Counted from the stretch's first letter, positions 25,701 through 35,128 are shown. The stretch is 64,000 bases of DNA from Alicyclobacillus fructus (GCF_017329605.1 NZ_JAFMTY010000015.1:1-64000), one strand, 5' to 3'. Program-made: numbers and translations. The notes: generated by a model from the sequence alone, not told the origin.

Positions 25701-26393
25701 GAGCGCGCGGGAGACCTGCGCGCTCGCGTAGCGCGCGAAGGCATCGGCGAACGGGCTCTCCCACAGGCGGTCCGCGTCATACCGTTGGGCGATGACCTGG
25801 AGCCATTCGTCGGGATGGACCTGGCTCAGGGCCATTTTGCACAGCTCGAGCACGGCATCGACGGCCTGCCGATGGCGATAGAGGCGCAGCCCCATGAGCG
25901 CGTCACCCAATTGTCTCCGCCGCACCGGATCCCGCGTCCACTCGTCCAAAACGGCCTCAGCCGCTTCCTGCATCAGGATGGCATCCTCCTCGCTGGACAG
26001 GACGCGAAAGCCAGGGGCGAGTTTCGCGTCCACGGCGTGATCGCCGAGCAGCGACAAACAGAAACTGTGAATGGTCGAGATCTGCGCGTCGTGAACGCGA
26101 TCGGCCAATCGGCGGAAGCGGCGGGCTTGGTCGGCACGGCCTGAGCGCGCCCATTCGGCGGCGCGCTCGCGGAGCCTGCGCCCGATGCGCGCGCGCATCT
26201 CCGCCGCGGCCGCCTCCGTGAACGTCATCACGAGCAGCTGATCCATCCTGAGCTTTGGGTCTTCTTCGGCCAGCGAGGCGATTCGCTCCGCCAACACGGC
26301 TGTCTTGCCCGATCCGGCCCCCGCCGAGACCACGAGATTCACGCCGCGCTCAAAGATCGCGAGCCGCTGTTCGTCGGACCAGTTCATGCTCAT
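22707..26393 (-). CDS. addA: AddA helicase-nuclease subunit
   Basis: 1228 residues. UvrD-type helicase motifs: Walker A VVSAGAGSGKTAVLAERI near residue 20-37, YVFVDEYQDTSPIQ, GDVKQSIYGFR, AANYRSRSGIV, and TIHGSKGLEFPHVYV. The C-terminal RecB-type nuclease site is VIDYKTDQV. With AddB it resects double-strand ends and loads RecA at Chi sites. The start at 26393 overlaps the addB stop by 4 nt (ATGA), the usual AddB-AddA order. Full length, no lesion seen. Confidence 0.96.
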   Translation of the reverse strand: MSMNWSDEQRLAIFERGVNLVVSAGAGSGKTAVLAERIASLAEEDPKLRMDQLLVMTFTEAAAAEMRARIGRRLRERAAEWARSGRADQARRFRRLADRVHDAQISTIHSFCLSLLGDHAVDAKLAPGFRVLSSEEDAILMQEAAEAVLDEWTRDPVRRRQLGDALMGLRLYRHRQAVDAVLELCKMALSQVHPDEWLQVIAQRYDADRLWESPFADAFARYASAQVSRALSCMKNGLAELERLVAPEKVTAAVRSICSKLEEALSLLSTNDGPLDPDALAALIHWSSPRLSDDYQPFKVWRDEATKAVQVLRKVLKRGREALEADVRAMRPHIEVLTGVARETLVRAKSRRLEEHRLSFSDLEHMAYALLTEQEGVREALHARYRYVFVDEYQDTSPIQDAIVDAVAPPGGLFLVGDVKQSIYGFRMAEPGLFLARYRKYAANEGGKAIDLAANYRSRSGIVHFVNYLFGQLFHADVAGFDYADGHEMKPGADYPDDEGAPYPVRIKLFLSGATDEGGEAQSEDGEERADSTRDEEDEQVARQKLEIEAMWVADEIARAIERGDVVYDRAAKAYRPLAYQDVAILLRAGGEQLNTVVQVLASKGIPAVARSSSGFFRAMEVRWAIQLLAALDNPLDSLALATALKSPFVGLGDRDLAAARTIRPQGPLWHAVRDAAQQDEGLYAPLRHAVERLRQWRELARELPPAELLRRIVRDSEIDLYLRAMPRGSARAANLEQLIRLAQAHAPHAGDLYRFLTMVRRLEEADVDLGHAQGAGANSVAVMTIHGSKGLEFPHVYVLSLGREFPHNQSPIALHRRLGIGATRCDAQTGVHWRTVPSIAVDYANLEASRAEEARVLYVALTRAKERLVLVGHAGKVTDLARAADSHDEEGRLHPLAFFRGKTYASWILPAILRHPDGAALRELLGAVHLSAFDVPGVRFELDVDLNGRPQGQKSGEAPRPARSEAGLTSADALEQELRRLWEGPARGYRVVRVEPEERRARLALPSKLTATDIRRLFAERELRARGRHASAVLDDPAFVREGAASPRERGVAFHTFMQRAPLKDYTRREDVQRAAQVLVEQGLLDARMAAALHPDDVIAFFASALGQRVLAADEVYREQPFFYRVDVRSGDVEAPVVIQGVIDCLIRDSQGYAVIDYKTDQVTDEAELDRLVRAYEPQVATYAAAVRDAVGSPVEVYLYFVHARAYRATQAGPIEERMRGFALGSN

Positions 26394-29300
26394 GAAGACG
26401 CTCCCCCTCCCGCGATCACGTCATCAAAGCTGAGCTTGCGCAACGGGCGATAGAGATCGAAGTGATCCGCCCGTTCGAAGTGACACAGCGCGTTGTACGG
26501 GCAGTTGGTGCACCCGCTGTCCTCGTGGCTCAGGTGGTACGGCGACACGCGCACCTCGCCCTCGGCAATGGCCTGGGCGGCTTCTTTGGCGCGGCGCTGG
26601 ACGTGATCGAGCACCACCTGCCACTCGTCCTCTCGCCAGGCCGTCGCTCTCTTCGCCCAATCGCCGCTTTGAACGAACTGCTGCTTATACAACACGGCTT
26701 TGCGACCTGGCGCGAGATCCTCGTTCACGCGCACGACGGCGCTCGGGTCGCGCAGAAAGTAGCCCTTCGCCTGATAGGCCGCCAGTTGCGAGGAAGCGTC
26801 GCTCACGGCGGGCGGGGCATCGAGCGCGTCCCACCTCACCGCGAGCGGCACATAGAAGACCCCGTACAGGCGCGCCGGGCCTCCTTCTGCCGCCTCGAGC
26901 TCGCGCATCGCCACCGAAGCGTAGATCAACAACTGCAACTGCAGCCCCTCGTAGACCTTGGACGGATGTAGGGAGGTCTCCGACGACTTGTAATCGTACA
27001 CGCAGAGCGCCAGCTCGCCCTGCTGCAGCCGATCGACGCGATCGATCCGCCCGTCCATCACCACCCGGACGCCGTTCCACTCGCCGATTTCTGCGTCTCG
27101 AAACTCCCGCTCGAGCCAGAACGGGCGCATCTGGCCGCGATCAAGCTGCATCCAAAGAAAACGAACCACAAAGCCGAAATGGCGCCGCCGCTCATCTGCG
27201 TAAACGGCCACATCCGGCCGTGCCAGAACGGCCGCGAGTCGGGTCTCCACCGCGGCGTCCGCGAGCGCCTTCTCCGCGATATCCCGGAGCGCTCGATCCC
27301 GCATGGCGTCGTCGAGCGCGGCGAGGCCATCGTAGGCTTCCGCCAACCGCCGGGTGACCGCCTGGACCGCCGCATGAATCCAAGTCCCGGCCTCTCGCTC
27401 CGCCACAGGTTCGAGTTCCAGCGGGCGAAGCCCAAGGGCATAGCGGGCGAAGTGCTGGTACGGACAGCGCGCGTACGTCTCGAGGCGGCTCACGCTCACG
27501 CGGACGGGATCGCCGTAGAGTCGCCTCACCCAATCCGCCGGCAGCTTCCACGCTTGCGGCCGATGGCAGGCGCCCGCCAGGACGCGGAGGAATCTCTCCC
27601 GGTCCGCGTTTTCCCCGCCGAAGATGTAAGTCAGGATGTCCTGAACCACCGGATCCTTCGCCACGGCTTCGAGCGGCACGCCGGTGTGAACGCGGCTCAA
27701 GGCGTCCGCCAGAATCCGCATCGCTTGCGTGGGGTGAACCGGGATGCTGGCTTCTCCACGAACCTCGTCGATCCCGAGGTGACCGCGCTCCACCAGCGAG
27801 GCCAACATCGGCGTCAGGTGGCGCTCGATGCCGCCTTCGCTCGTCGCGCAAGTCACCACCAGCGCTTCGGACGCGCGCGTCATGACCCGGTAGGGCAGGC
27901 ACTGAAGCGCGCGCTGTTCGTCTTCCGAGGTGCGGCCGAGCGGGCGGAGGAACACTTCGGCAAACGCCAGGCGCTCGTCGTCGCGCAGAATGCCGCTTCG
28001 CCCCACCCGCGGCGGCAGCGACGCGTCGTCGGCAGCCAGGACGAACACCCTGCGCCGGGACCAATTGTCCGCCCGCGCAAAGTCGCACACGAACACGCAG
28101 TCGGCGTCCCCTGGAATGCGGGTCAGGCTGACGCCTTCGAGCGCTTCGCGGACGAGATCGGCCACCTCACCGGAAGGCAGCTCGGCGTCCGGTTGAATGG
28201 AGGCGAGATCGTCAAGCAAGGCCGTCACCGCGCTCCACGCCTGCTCGTCGATCACGCCCGCCATCGGATCGCCGCCCACCTGGACCACCGATTGCGCCAG
28301 CGCGTCCTTGACGCCGAAGGCCTGCATGAGCTCCCAGAGCGTGCGCGCGGCGCGGGCAGGGCGGAGGGTGGGGCCGGAGAACGCCTCGAGGACGGGCCGA
28401 AGCGCGTTCACGAGGCCGCGCCTGATTTCCTCGGCCTCCGCATCCTGCATCCCGGACTGCGAACGCGGCGCGCGAGACGCGAACGTCCACGGCTCGTCGG
28501 ACAGCCATGGCTCTGACCCAGTCACGCCGTGCTCGCGGATATAAAGATCGAAGGCCTCGCGCCGCTTCACGGGCACGAGCGGGCAGCGAATGAGCGCGGC
28601 GATCGCGTCGAGATCGAACCCGGTCCTCGCCGCGCCGACGGCTCCGCGGAGGAGTTGGCCGACGGGGTGGTCCGCCAGGGAAGTGAACAGGTCGATGGAG
28701 ACAGGCACGCCGCGCAGTTCCAGTTCGCCGGCGAGCCGGCGGCCGAGATCGTCCAGCGTCGGCACGCAGACGGCAATATCGCGCGGCCGCACGCGCTCGT
28801 GATGCACGAGATGGGCGATCTCGTCCGCCACCGCGTTCAGTTCCTCGGCGCGATCGCCAAACCGCTGGATGCGCACGCCGCGGATCTCCGCTTCAGGCTC
28901 GTATCCGCATAGCGCCCGTTCGAAATGTGCGAGGGGCGTATGAGAGAAACGCCCCTCCCCGGCGCCGTCCGGCAGGCGGCAAAACGCCTGACGAAGCTCG
29001 GCCCGGGCGAAGTCGCGCGCGCACTCGAGCAGGTGATACGCCGCCACGGCCTGAAGTTCGCTGGGAAAGCGCTCCTCATAAGCGTCCAACCAAGCGGATA
29101 GATGCGGCCATGCGGCCGTCGAAGCCGCCGCTTCGAACAGCTCGCCCCATTCGCCGCCTTCAAGGCCGATCTCGTCCCACGTGATGACGAGGCGCTTCGC
29201 CTGGTGCGCGAGACTCGCGAGGAACGCTCGTTCCGCGGGCGTAAACGCGTGAAACCCGTCGACGTACAGAGTGGCTTGCTCGAGCCAGGTCACGTGCGGC

Positions 29301-29911
29301 GCGGCTTCGACCGCGTCGTGAAACAGCAGGGACGGATCCGCAAGCCCTGCTTCGTCGGCCAAGCGGCGATATCGCACGTACAGCTTCAGGACGTCGCCGA
29401 GCTTGCCCACAAGTGAGCTGTGAACCGCCCGCTGCCTTGCCTCGACTTCCGCGGACCGGGCCGCGGACATCTCCAGGAGAGCCGCGAGCTGCTCCGGAGA
29501 CACGCGGTGCGCCGTGAGCTCGTCAAATGCGGAAAGAACGTGCTGATACAGAGCGCCGCTTCGCACGGCGCGACGCAGGGGGCCGAGTTCCGGCGCCAGT
29601 TGGTCGTACGCCGTGCGCAAGAGAAGCTGCCGTCCCACCTGCGTCAGCCGCGGCCTTGCCGTCCCGCCATGCGCACAGACGCGATCCGCCAGCCGCCTCA
29701 AGGTCACGACTTCCGCGCGAAACGCGGAGCGGACGCGCTCCATAAGCAGGGTCTCAGCCGCGAACGCCGTCGACTCTGGCACCACCCAGAAGATGGGCGC
29801 CCCGAGAGGGTTCGTCTCCACGGCGAGGCGCATCTCTTCCGCGATGCGGGCTGACTTGCCGCTCCCCGCGGGGCCAATCCACCATTCCACCTGGTAAGAC
29901 ATCGCCTTCAT
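26390..29911 (-). CDS. addB: AddB nuclease subunit with iron-sulfur cluster
   Basis: 1173 residues from ATG at 29911; another ATG at 29902 is equally well placed after GGAAGGG. The inactivated-helicase half has an intact Walker A (WIGPAGSGKSARIAEE). The C-terminal nuclease carries DGRIDRVD and CVYDYKSSE, and the 4Fe-4S cysteines are visible as YARCPYQHF and GCTNCPYNALCHF, the arrangement known for AddB. It is divergent from an MFS gene. Confidence 0.95.
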   Translation of the reverse strand: MKAMSYQVEWWIGPAGSGKSARIAEEMRLAVETNPLGAPIFWVVPESTAFAAETLLMERVRSAFRAEVVTLRRLADRVCAHGGTARPRLTQVGRQLLLRTAYDQLAPELGPLRRAVRSGALYQHVLSAFDELTAHRVSPEQLAALLEMSAARSAEVEARQRAVHSSLVGKLGDVLKLYVRYRRLADEAGLADPSLLFHDAVEAAPHVTWLEQATLYVDGFHAFTPAERAFLASLAHQAKRLVITWDEIGLEGGEWGELFEAAASTAAWPHLSAWLDAYEERFPSELQAVAAYHLLECARDFARAELRQAFCRLPDGAGEGRFSHTPLAHFERALCGYEPEAEIRGVRIQRFGDRAEELNAVADEIAHLVHHERVRPRDIAVCVPTLDDLGRRLAGELELRGVPVSIDLFTSLADHPVGQLLRGAVGAARTGFDLDAIAALIRCPLVPVKRREAFDLYIREHGVTGSEPWLSDEPWTFASRAPRSQSGMQDAEAEEIRRGLVNALRPVLEAFSGPTLRPARAARTLWELMQAFGVKDALAQSVVQVGGDPMAGVIDEQAWSAVTALLDDLASIQPDAELPSGEVADLVREALEGVSLTRIPGDADCVFVCDFARADNWSRRRVFVLAADDASLPPRVGRSGILRDDERLAFAEVFLRPLGRTSEDEQRALQCLPYRVMTRASEALVVTCATSEGGIERHLTPMLASLVERGHLGIDEVRGEASIPVHPTQAMRILADALSRVHTGVPLEAVAKDPVVQDILTYIFGGENADRERFLRVLAGACHRPQAWKLPADWVRRLYGDPVRVSVSRLETYARCPYQHFARYALGLRPLELEPVAEREAGTWIHAAVQAVTRRLAEAYDGLAALDDAMRDRALRDIAEKALADAAVETRLAAVLARPDVAVYADERRRHFGFVVRFLWMQLDRGQMRPFWLEREFRDAEIGEWNGVRVVMDGRIDRVDRLQQGELALCVYDYKSSETSLHPSKVYEGLQLQLLIYASVAMRELEAAEGGPARLYGVFYVPLAVRWDALDAPPAVSDASSQLAAYQAKGYFLRDPSAVVRVNEDLAPGRKAVLYKQQFVQSGDWAKRATAWREDEWQVVLDHVQRRAKEAAQAIAEGEVRVSPYHLSHEDSGCTNCPYNALCHFERADHFDLYRPLRKLSFDDVIAGGGASS

Positions 29912-29984
29912 CCCTTCCGCCCTCGCTTGCCGAAATATCTCCACGCCGTGACGACTCGTGGGCGTCTGTCACCGTTCGCACATG

Positions 29985-29998
29985 CGGTACATATACCG
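29985..29998. promoter_or_regulatory. short dyad between addB and the MFS gene
   Basis: CGGTA-CATA-TACCG is a perfect 5-bp inverted repeat with a 4-nt centre, 31 bp before the GTG of the MFS gene. Its position suits an operator. No repressor gene is adjacent. Confidence 0.3.
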
Positions 29999-30028
29999 TG
30001 GGTAAACGCACAATGTGAGGTGAGCACA

Positions 30029-31243
30029 GTGGTCGATCCCGTGTCTCTCCCGGCCAAACGCGTATCGGCAGTTCGCATCCTGGTCTCCTCAGGACTCGGC
30101 CTGCTGTTTGACGCGTTTGACGTGGGCATCCTGTCGTATGTGCTCGTGGTTCTCGCCAAGCAGTGGCACCTGACGCACACGGTGACCGGCCTCGTCGGAA
30201 GCGTGAGTTCGCTCGGCATGGCCGTGGGCTCCGCCCTGGCGGGCCTGTTTGCGGATCGGTTCGGACGGCGATCGTTGTTCTTGATCACCATCCTGATTTA
30301 CAGCCTCGCGACGGGCCTGTCGGCGTTCGCGGCCGGCATCGGTATCTTCTTCGTTTTGCGCTTTTTCGTCGGTCTCGGCCTCGGTGGAGAACTTCCCGTG
30401 GCCACGACGTACGTGCTCGAATCTTCCCCAGACGAAGTTCGCGCTCGACGTGTCGTGTTCTTGGAGTCGTTCTGGGCCGTGGGATCGCTTGCCGCTGCGC
30501 TGGTCTCCTACTTCGTGATCCCGGCATCCGGCTGGCGCGTGGTCTTCCTCATCGGCGCGATCCCGGCGCTCTACACCCTCGTGCTGCGATTTGCGTTGCC
30601 CGAGGCGGCGCGCTACGCGCGGCTGAAGCGCCGGAGTACCTTTGGCGAATCCGTGCGCAACATCTGGTCGCGCAAACTGGGCCGCCGGTCGCTCGTGGCG
30701 TCGGTCGTCTGGTTTGTCATGAATTACAGCTATTATGGCATGTTCCTGTGGTTGCCGTCCGTCCTGTACGACAAAGGCTATTCTTTGGTGCACAGCCTGG
30801 GTTACTCGCTTATCATGACGCTTGCTCAAATTCCAGGATACATGACAGCCGCATGGCTTGTCGAACGATGGGGCCGCAAACGCACACTGGTCACCGCGAT
30901 GATCCTGAGCGCGCTGTCGGCGCTCGCGTTCGGATTTGCCTGGAACACGGCGTCCCTCATCGTCTTCGGATTGCTGCTGTCCTTCTTCATGCTGGCGGCC
31001 TTCGCCGGCACCTACGCGTTTACCGTGGAGCAGTTCCCCACGATGTTTCGGGCGAGCGGCATGGGATGGGCGGCTGGTTTCGGGCGGTTCGGCAGCGCCA
31101 TCGCGCCGTTTGCCACGGGGTGGCTGCTCGGAGCACACCTCGGGTACGAATGGGTGTTTGGCGTGTTTTTCGGCGTTCTGTTGGTCGGGTTTGTGATTGT
31201 GACAGCTTTAGGAGTCGAGACAAAGGGCACAGTGTTGGAGTAA
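30029..31243 (+). CDS. MFS transporter (sugar- or aromatic-acid-proton symporter type)
   Basis: 404 residues, about 12 membrane helices. Family marks: LLFDAFDVGILSYVL, GLFADRFGRRSLFL (loop 2-3 motif), RFFVGLGLGGELPVATTYVLE (helix 5 type), and VERWGRKRTLV in the second half. This suits the metabolite-H+ or AAHS group. The GTG at 30029 is preceded by GAGGTGA; earlier in-frame TTG at 29927 would overlap the addB leader. It stands alone, ending at a strong hairpin. Substrate unknown. Confidence 0.8.
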   Translation: MVDPVSLPAKRVSAVRILVSSGLGLLFDAFDVGILSYVLVVLAKQWHLTHTVTGLVGSVSSLGMAVGSALAGLFADRFGRRSLFLITILIYSLATGLSAFAAGIGIFFVLRFFVGLGLGGELPVATTYVLESSPDEVRARRVVFLESFWAVGSLAAALVSYFVIPASGWRVVFLIGAIPALYTLVLRFALPEAARYARLKRRSTFGESVRNIWSRKLGRRSLVASVVWFVMNYSYYGMFLWLPSVLYDKGYSLVHSLGYSLIMTLAQIPGYMTAAWLVERWGRKRTLVTAMILSALSALAFGFAWNTASLIVFGLLLSFFMLAAFAGTYAFTVEQFPTMFRASGMGWAAGFGRFGSAIAPFATGWLLGAHLGYEWVFGVFFGVLLVGFVIVTALGVETKGTVLE

Positions 31244-31252
31244 GCGGATCAC

Positions 31253-31284
31253 CCAGGGCGCTGAGGATCGCCTCAGCGCCCTGG
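31253..31284. terminator. 14-bp perfect hairpin after MFS gene
   Basis: CCAGGGCGCTGAGG (31253-31266), loop ATCG, CCTCAGCGCCCTGG (31271-31284). No U-run follows, but the stem is very strong and sits between convergent genes. Confidence 0.7.
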
Positions 31285-31390
31285 ATAGCTTCACAGGACT
31301 GTCCTCCCCAGAATCGAGGGCACGGTGAACCTCGAACGATCCGACCCAAGAGGACTCCACGGCTTCCCAAAGGGCTCAGGTTTGCATAGG

Positions 31391-32194
31391 TCAACGCACG
31401 CGAAAATCCACCAAATAATCGTAATCTCGTCTCGCCTGGACGAGTGTCTCCCACTCGATATCCACCCACTGAACATCCTCTTGATCGAAGCCGATATCGA
31501 CCAGTAAAGTTCCATCGGGCGCGACGATTGCACTGCCACCTCGGTACCGATAGCGTGAGTTCGCGCCGACTCGGTTGCAATAAACGACATAGCTCTGATT
31601 TTCGATCGCCCGCGCCGCTACGAATACCTTGTGGATCCTTTCATAAGGTTCCATATTCGCTGCGTTCATCAAGAAAAGGCGGCAACCCGCAAAGGCCAAC
31701 CTCCGCATAGGTTCAGGAAACTCGATATCGTAACAGGTTAACAAGCCCGTGGGCCAACCCAACAAGGAGAATGGCGTCATGCTGTCTCCGGGCTTGTACA
31801 ACGCCTTTTCTTCGCCAAAAAGATGCGTCTTGTGATAGGTGTGCATGACTCGTCCGTCCCGATCGACCACTTGCGTAGCAATTCTAAGATATCCGTCCAT
31901 CCCTTGCTCGGGATATGAAAACGCCACAGCCAATCGCTGTTGAACGGCGAGATCTCGCATACGCCTATGCATCGGACCGTCTGGCGGTTCAGCCAAACGG
32001 GTAAGTGCCTCTCCCGTGACAAAGCCCGTCAAGCAAAGCTCTGGGAGGAGCAGGACATCCGCCCGTGCACGACTCGCTGCGCGCATCGCTTGAGCCATTT
32101 GTTCTAGATTTCTTTCCACATCACCGTCAACGACAGCCAGCTGAGCTAAGGCGACTCTCAACACAGATGGCGTCGAATCCATGCGTTCCTTCAT
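31391..32194 (-). CDS. nitrilase-superfamily amidohydrolase
   Basis: 267 residues with the Glu-Lys-Cys triad: Glu52 (LLPELCLTG), Lys122 (YHKTHLFG) and Cys154 (LLTCYDIEFPE). It cleaves C-N bonds of a linear amide or carbamoyl compound. The start overlaps the APC permease stop by 4 nt (ATGA), so it belongs to the gabT-permease-amidase set. N-carbamoylputrescine or omega-amide hydrolysis would suit an aminotransferase and amine permease, but the substrate is inference. Gap 31285-31390 holds no gene. Confidence 0.85.
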   Translation of the reverse strand: MKERMDSTPSVLRVALAQLAVVDGDVERNLEQMAQAMRAASRARADVLLLPELCLTGFVTGEALTRLAEPPDGPMHRRMRDLAVQQRLAVAFSYPEQGMDGYLRIATQVVDRDGRVMHTYHKTHLFGEEKALYKPGDSMTPFSLLGWPTGLLTCYDIEFPEPMRRLAFAGCRLFLMNAANMEPYERIHKVFVAARAIENQSYVVYCNRVGANSRYRYRGGSAIVAPDGTLLVDIGFDQEDVQWVDIEWETLVQARRDYDYLVDFRVR

Positions 32195-33534
32195 ACGCTC
32201 ACCCCATCCGGCGAGTCCAATGAAAGTTCGGGTGGCGCTTGCTGAAAACCTTTCGTCATGACCGCGAGGTAGATGAGACCCATGACCGTCCAGGCGGCAC
32301 CCAGCCGTAAAGCGTCCTTATCGAGGTTGAGCAGCAGCCAGAAATCGAACGCAGCCCCGCACAGTGGGCAAAGGAGATGAATGAGCCAGTCGCGCAGGGT
32401 GCGCCTGCATTGACGCACGATATAGTGGGCGATGACGGATAGGTTGACAAGCGTAAAGGCTGAAAAGGCACCAAAGTTGATGAATGACGTCGACGTCTCC
32501 ACGCTCATCCACAGCGCCATCATGGCAACCGCCCCAATCAGGAGGACATTCAAAATCGGCGTGCGATAACGCGGATGAAGATAGGCAAAAATCCGTTTTG
32601 GAAGTACAGCATCTCGACCCATCGCGTACAACAGACGCGCCGCGCTGGCCTGTGCAGATAGTCCAGAAGCAAATTGAGCCACAATGATTCCCGCAAGGAA
32701 AACCGCGCTGAACAACGTACCGCCGATAGCCCGAGCGATTTCGAACGCCGCGGCGTCCACCTGGTGAAAGGTGAGACTCGGATGCACCAATTGACCCACG
32801 TACGAGGCTGCAACAAAAATGACGCCTCCCACGAACGCCACGAGCAGGATCGCTTTCGGCAACGTGCGTTTGGGCTCGAGCGTCTCCTCAGTCAGCGTCG
32901 TGATGGCGTCGAAGCCGAGAAATGAGTAGCATGCGATGGACGCGCCCGCCAGAACTGCGGAAAACGAGCCGCTCCGTGCATAGAACGGACGAAGAGAAAA
33001 CCATGACCTCCCACCGTGCGCCAGATGCACCAAGCTCAGTGCCAAGAACAAGACAATGACCAGTAACTGAAACATCATCATGAGCAGGTTGATATTCGCG
33101 CCTAGCTCAATACCAAACAGGTTGATTGTCGTGGTCACGACAATAAACGTGAGCACCCAGAGCCACACAGGCACATGAGGAAACGCTGCACTCAGGTACG
33201 ACGCCCCGATGAGCCAAATCGCCATCGGGATGAACACGTAGTCCAGCAGGATGGCCCACCCGACCATGAATCCAATATGTGCATTCAGCGATCGGCGCGT
33301 ATACGTGTACGAAGAACCGGATACGGGATAGGCTTTGACCATCTCCCCATAGCTCAAAGCCGTAAACATCATGGCGATCATGGCGACGAGATAGGAACTC
33401 GCGGCCAAACCCTTGCTTGTCTCGACAATGGTTCCGTAAATCGCAAACACCACCATGGGCGCCAGATATGCAAGCCCAAAGAACACGACCTGAGGCAATC
33501 TCAGGGTGCGACGCAGTGACGAAACCCGTTCCAT
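32191..33534 (-). CDS. APC-family amino acid or polyamine permease
   Basis: 447 residues, 12 hydrophobic segments. AYLAPMVVFAIYGTIVE, MVKAYPVSGSSYTYTRR and FLGFDAITTLTEETLEPKRTLP are characteristic of APC permeases of the PuuP/YeeF type. ATG at 33534 follows GAGGAGGG. It lies 116 bp after gabT on the same strand and is coupled to the amidase gene. Likely imports the amine or amino acid that GabT and the amidase degrade. Confidence 0.85.
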   Translation of the reverse strand: MERVSSLRRTLRLPQVVFFGLAYLAPMVVFAIYGTIVETSKGLAASSYLVAMIAMMFTALSYGEMVKAYPVSGSSYTYTRRSLNAHIGFMVGWAILLDYVFIPMAIWLIGASYLSAAFPHVPVWLWVLTFIVVTTTINLFGIELGANINLLMMMFQLLVIVLFLALSLVHLAHGGRSWFSLRPFYARSGSFSAVLAGASIACYSFLGFDAITTLTEETLEPKRTLPKAILLVAFVGGVIFVAASYVGQLVHPSLTFHQVDAAAFEIARAIGGTLFSAVFLAGIIVAQFASGLSAQASAARLLYAMGRDAVLPKRIFAYLHPRYRTPILNVLLIGAVAMMALWMSVETSTSFINFGAFSAFTLVNLSVIAHYIVRQCRRTLRDWLIHLLCPLCGAAFDFWLLLNLDKDALRLGAAWTVMGLIYLAVMTKGFQQAPPELSLDSPDGVSV

Positions 33535-33587
33535 ACGGTCCCTCCTCAGAGAAATGACCACTCACCCAATTTTCAGAAATCACAAGA

Positions 33588-33641
33588 GCGCCTCGCGCGG
33601 ACCGTGCTGCTTCAAGCATTCGCACGATCCGCCGCGAGCGC
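33588..33641 (-). other. imperfect hairpin between gabT and the permease gene
   Basis: GCGCCTCGCGCGGACCGTG and the complementary CGCACGATCCGCCGCGAGCGC form a long imperfect stem. It could act as a partial terminator or RNA-processing site lowering expression of the downstream genes relative to gabT. Confidence 0.35.
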
Positions 33642-33650
33642 CTGCCGATC

Positions 33651-34970
33651 TTACAGTTCCGCCTCCGCCTCACGGACGGCTTGCGCGAGAATGTGGAGCC
33701 CTTTCTGCAATTCTTGGTCAGAAATGACCAGTGGTGACAACAAGCGAATGACGTTGTTGTAAATGCCCGCCTTCACGGTGATGAGCCCCTGTGCAAGACA
33801 CTTTTTGCTAATGAGCGCTACCGCTTCCGGATACGGCTCTTTCGTCTTCCGGTCTTTTACGAACTCCATGGCGACCATAGCGCCCAATCCTCGCACATCG
33901 CCAATGATGGGATGGCGTGACTGCAGCTCGCGCAGAAATTGCATACTCTGTTCCCCGATGTACCGTGCGCGCTCCGGAAGTCGCTCTCTCTCCATGATTT
34001 CGATGACCTTCAGTGCAGCCGCGCAAGCCAGCGGATTGCCCCCATAGGTTCCCCCGAGGCCACCCGGCTGTGGCGCATCCATCACTTCTGTTTTCCCGAC
34101 CACTGCCGAAATGGGCAACCCGCCACCCATCGACTTCGCCATCACCACCATGTCCGGATCGAGATCGGGTGTATATTCCGCGGCGAACATCCGGCCTGTG
34201 CGGCCAAATCCAGTCTGTACTTCGTCCACAATCAACAACATTCCGTGTTCACGACACACATCCCGCAGACGTGGCAGAAAGTCCGCAGGAGGAACAATGA
34301 ACCCGCCCTCGCCTTGCACAGGCTCGACGATCACGGCCGCAACCTGCTTGGGATCCACGTAGGTCTCAAACGCTTGGCGAAGGAATCCAATGACCTGTTG
34401 TGTCAGATCCCCATCACCAAACGGATGCCGGTACGGATTTGGATAGGGCATGCGATACACTTCCGGAACAAACGGGCCAAAGCCGACCTTGTACGGATCA
34501 ACCTTGCTCGTCAACGACATGCCGAGCATCGTGCGGCCGTGAAAGCCGCCTTCGAACGCGATGACAGCAGCGCGCCCCGTATACCTTCGCGCAATCTTCA
34601 CGGCGTTTTCCACCGCTTCCGCGCCGCTGTTCAATAGCACAGCCTTTTTGTCCCCCGAGACAGGCGCAATGCGACACAATGCTTCCGCAAGCGCAAGGTA
34701 CGGCTCATTGAGCGCGACATGGACGCAGGTGTGAAATAGTTTTTCAGCCTGCGCCTTGACGGCCGCCACGACCTCTGGATGACCGTGGCCGACATTCATC
34801 ACGCCAATTCCGCCTGCGAAGTCGAGATATTCTTTACCATCCTCGTCCCACATTCTGGAGCCTTCAGCGCGAACGATGACGACCGGATTTTGATTCGACA
34901 CACCGCGCGCTACAAATCGCTCACGCCGTTCAAGCGAACTCGAACGTGCGCCCGACATGGAAACGTCCAT
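33651..34970 (-). CDS. gabT: 4-aminobutyrate (omega-amino acid) aminotransferase
   Basis: 439 residues of the class III PLP family. The Schiff-base lysine is Lys279 (VVMAKSMGGGLPISAV); NSGAEAVENAVKIAR, FEGGFHGRT, EPVQGEGGF and IVDEVQTGFGRTGR are present. It moves the terminal amino group of GABA or a related omega-amino acid to 2-oxoglutarate. A sigma54 promoter lies 56 bp upstream and a divergent sigma54 activator gene adjoins. ATG at 34970 follows GGGGGC. Succinate semialdehyde dehydrogenase is not in the window. Confidence 0.9.
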   Translation of the reverse strand: MDVSMSGARSSSLERRERFVARGVSNQNPVVIVRAEGSRMWDEDGKEYLDFAGGIGVMNVGHGHPEVVAAVKAQAEKLFHTCVHVALNEPYLALAEALCRIAPVSGDKKAVLLNSGAEAVENAVKIARRYTGRAAVIAFEGGFHGRTMLGMSLTSKVDPYKVGFGPFVPEVYRMPYPNPYRHPFGDGDLTQQVIGFLRQAFETYVDPKQVAAVIVEPVQGEGGFIVPPADFLPRLRDVCREHGMLLIVDEVQTGFGRTGRMFAAEYTPDLDPDMVVMAKSMGGGLPISAVVGKTEVMDAPQPGGLGGTYGGNPLACAAALKVIEIMERERLPERARYIGEQSMQFLRELQSRHPIIGDVRGLGAMVAMEFVKDRKTKEPYPEAVALISKKCLAQGLITVKAGIYNNVIRLLSPLVISDQELQKGLHILAQAVREAEAEL

Positions 34971-35025
34971 GCGATACGCCCCCTAGCCGTTGAAGGATCA
35001 AATCGTCTTCGATCCATCGGTAGCA

Positions 35026-35042
35026 AGCAAACGGTATGCCAA
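35026..35042 (-). promoter_or_regulatory. sigma54 (-24/-12) promoter of gabT
   Basis: On the minus strand TTGGCATACCGTTTGCT carries GG and GC separated by exactly 10 nt, the sigma54 hallmark, matching TTGGCAC-N5-TTGCT except one base. Start point would be near 35015, 45 bp before the gabT ATG. Confidence 0.8.
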
Positions 35043-35128
35043 GCTGAGCCAGTGTCCTGGGCGCCTGGAGTGAGCCAAATTCTACGACGTACACGAAGCA
35101 TCTTTACGAACGCTCTGATTCCTGCTTG

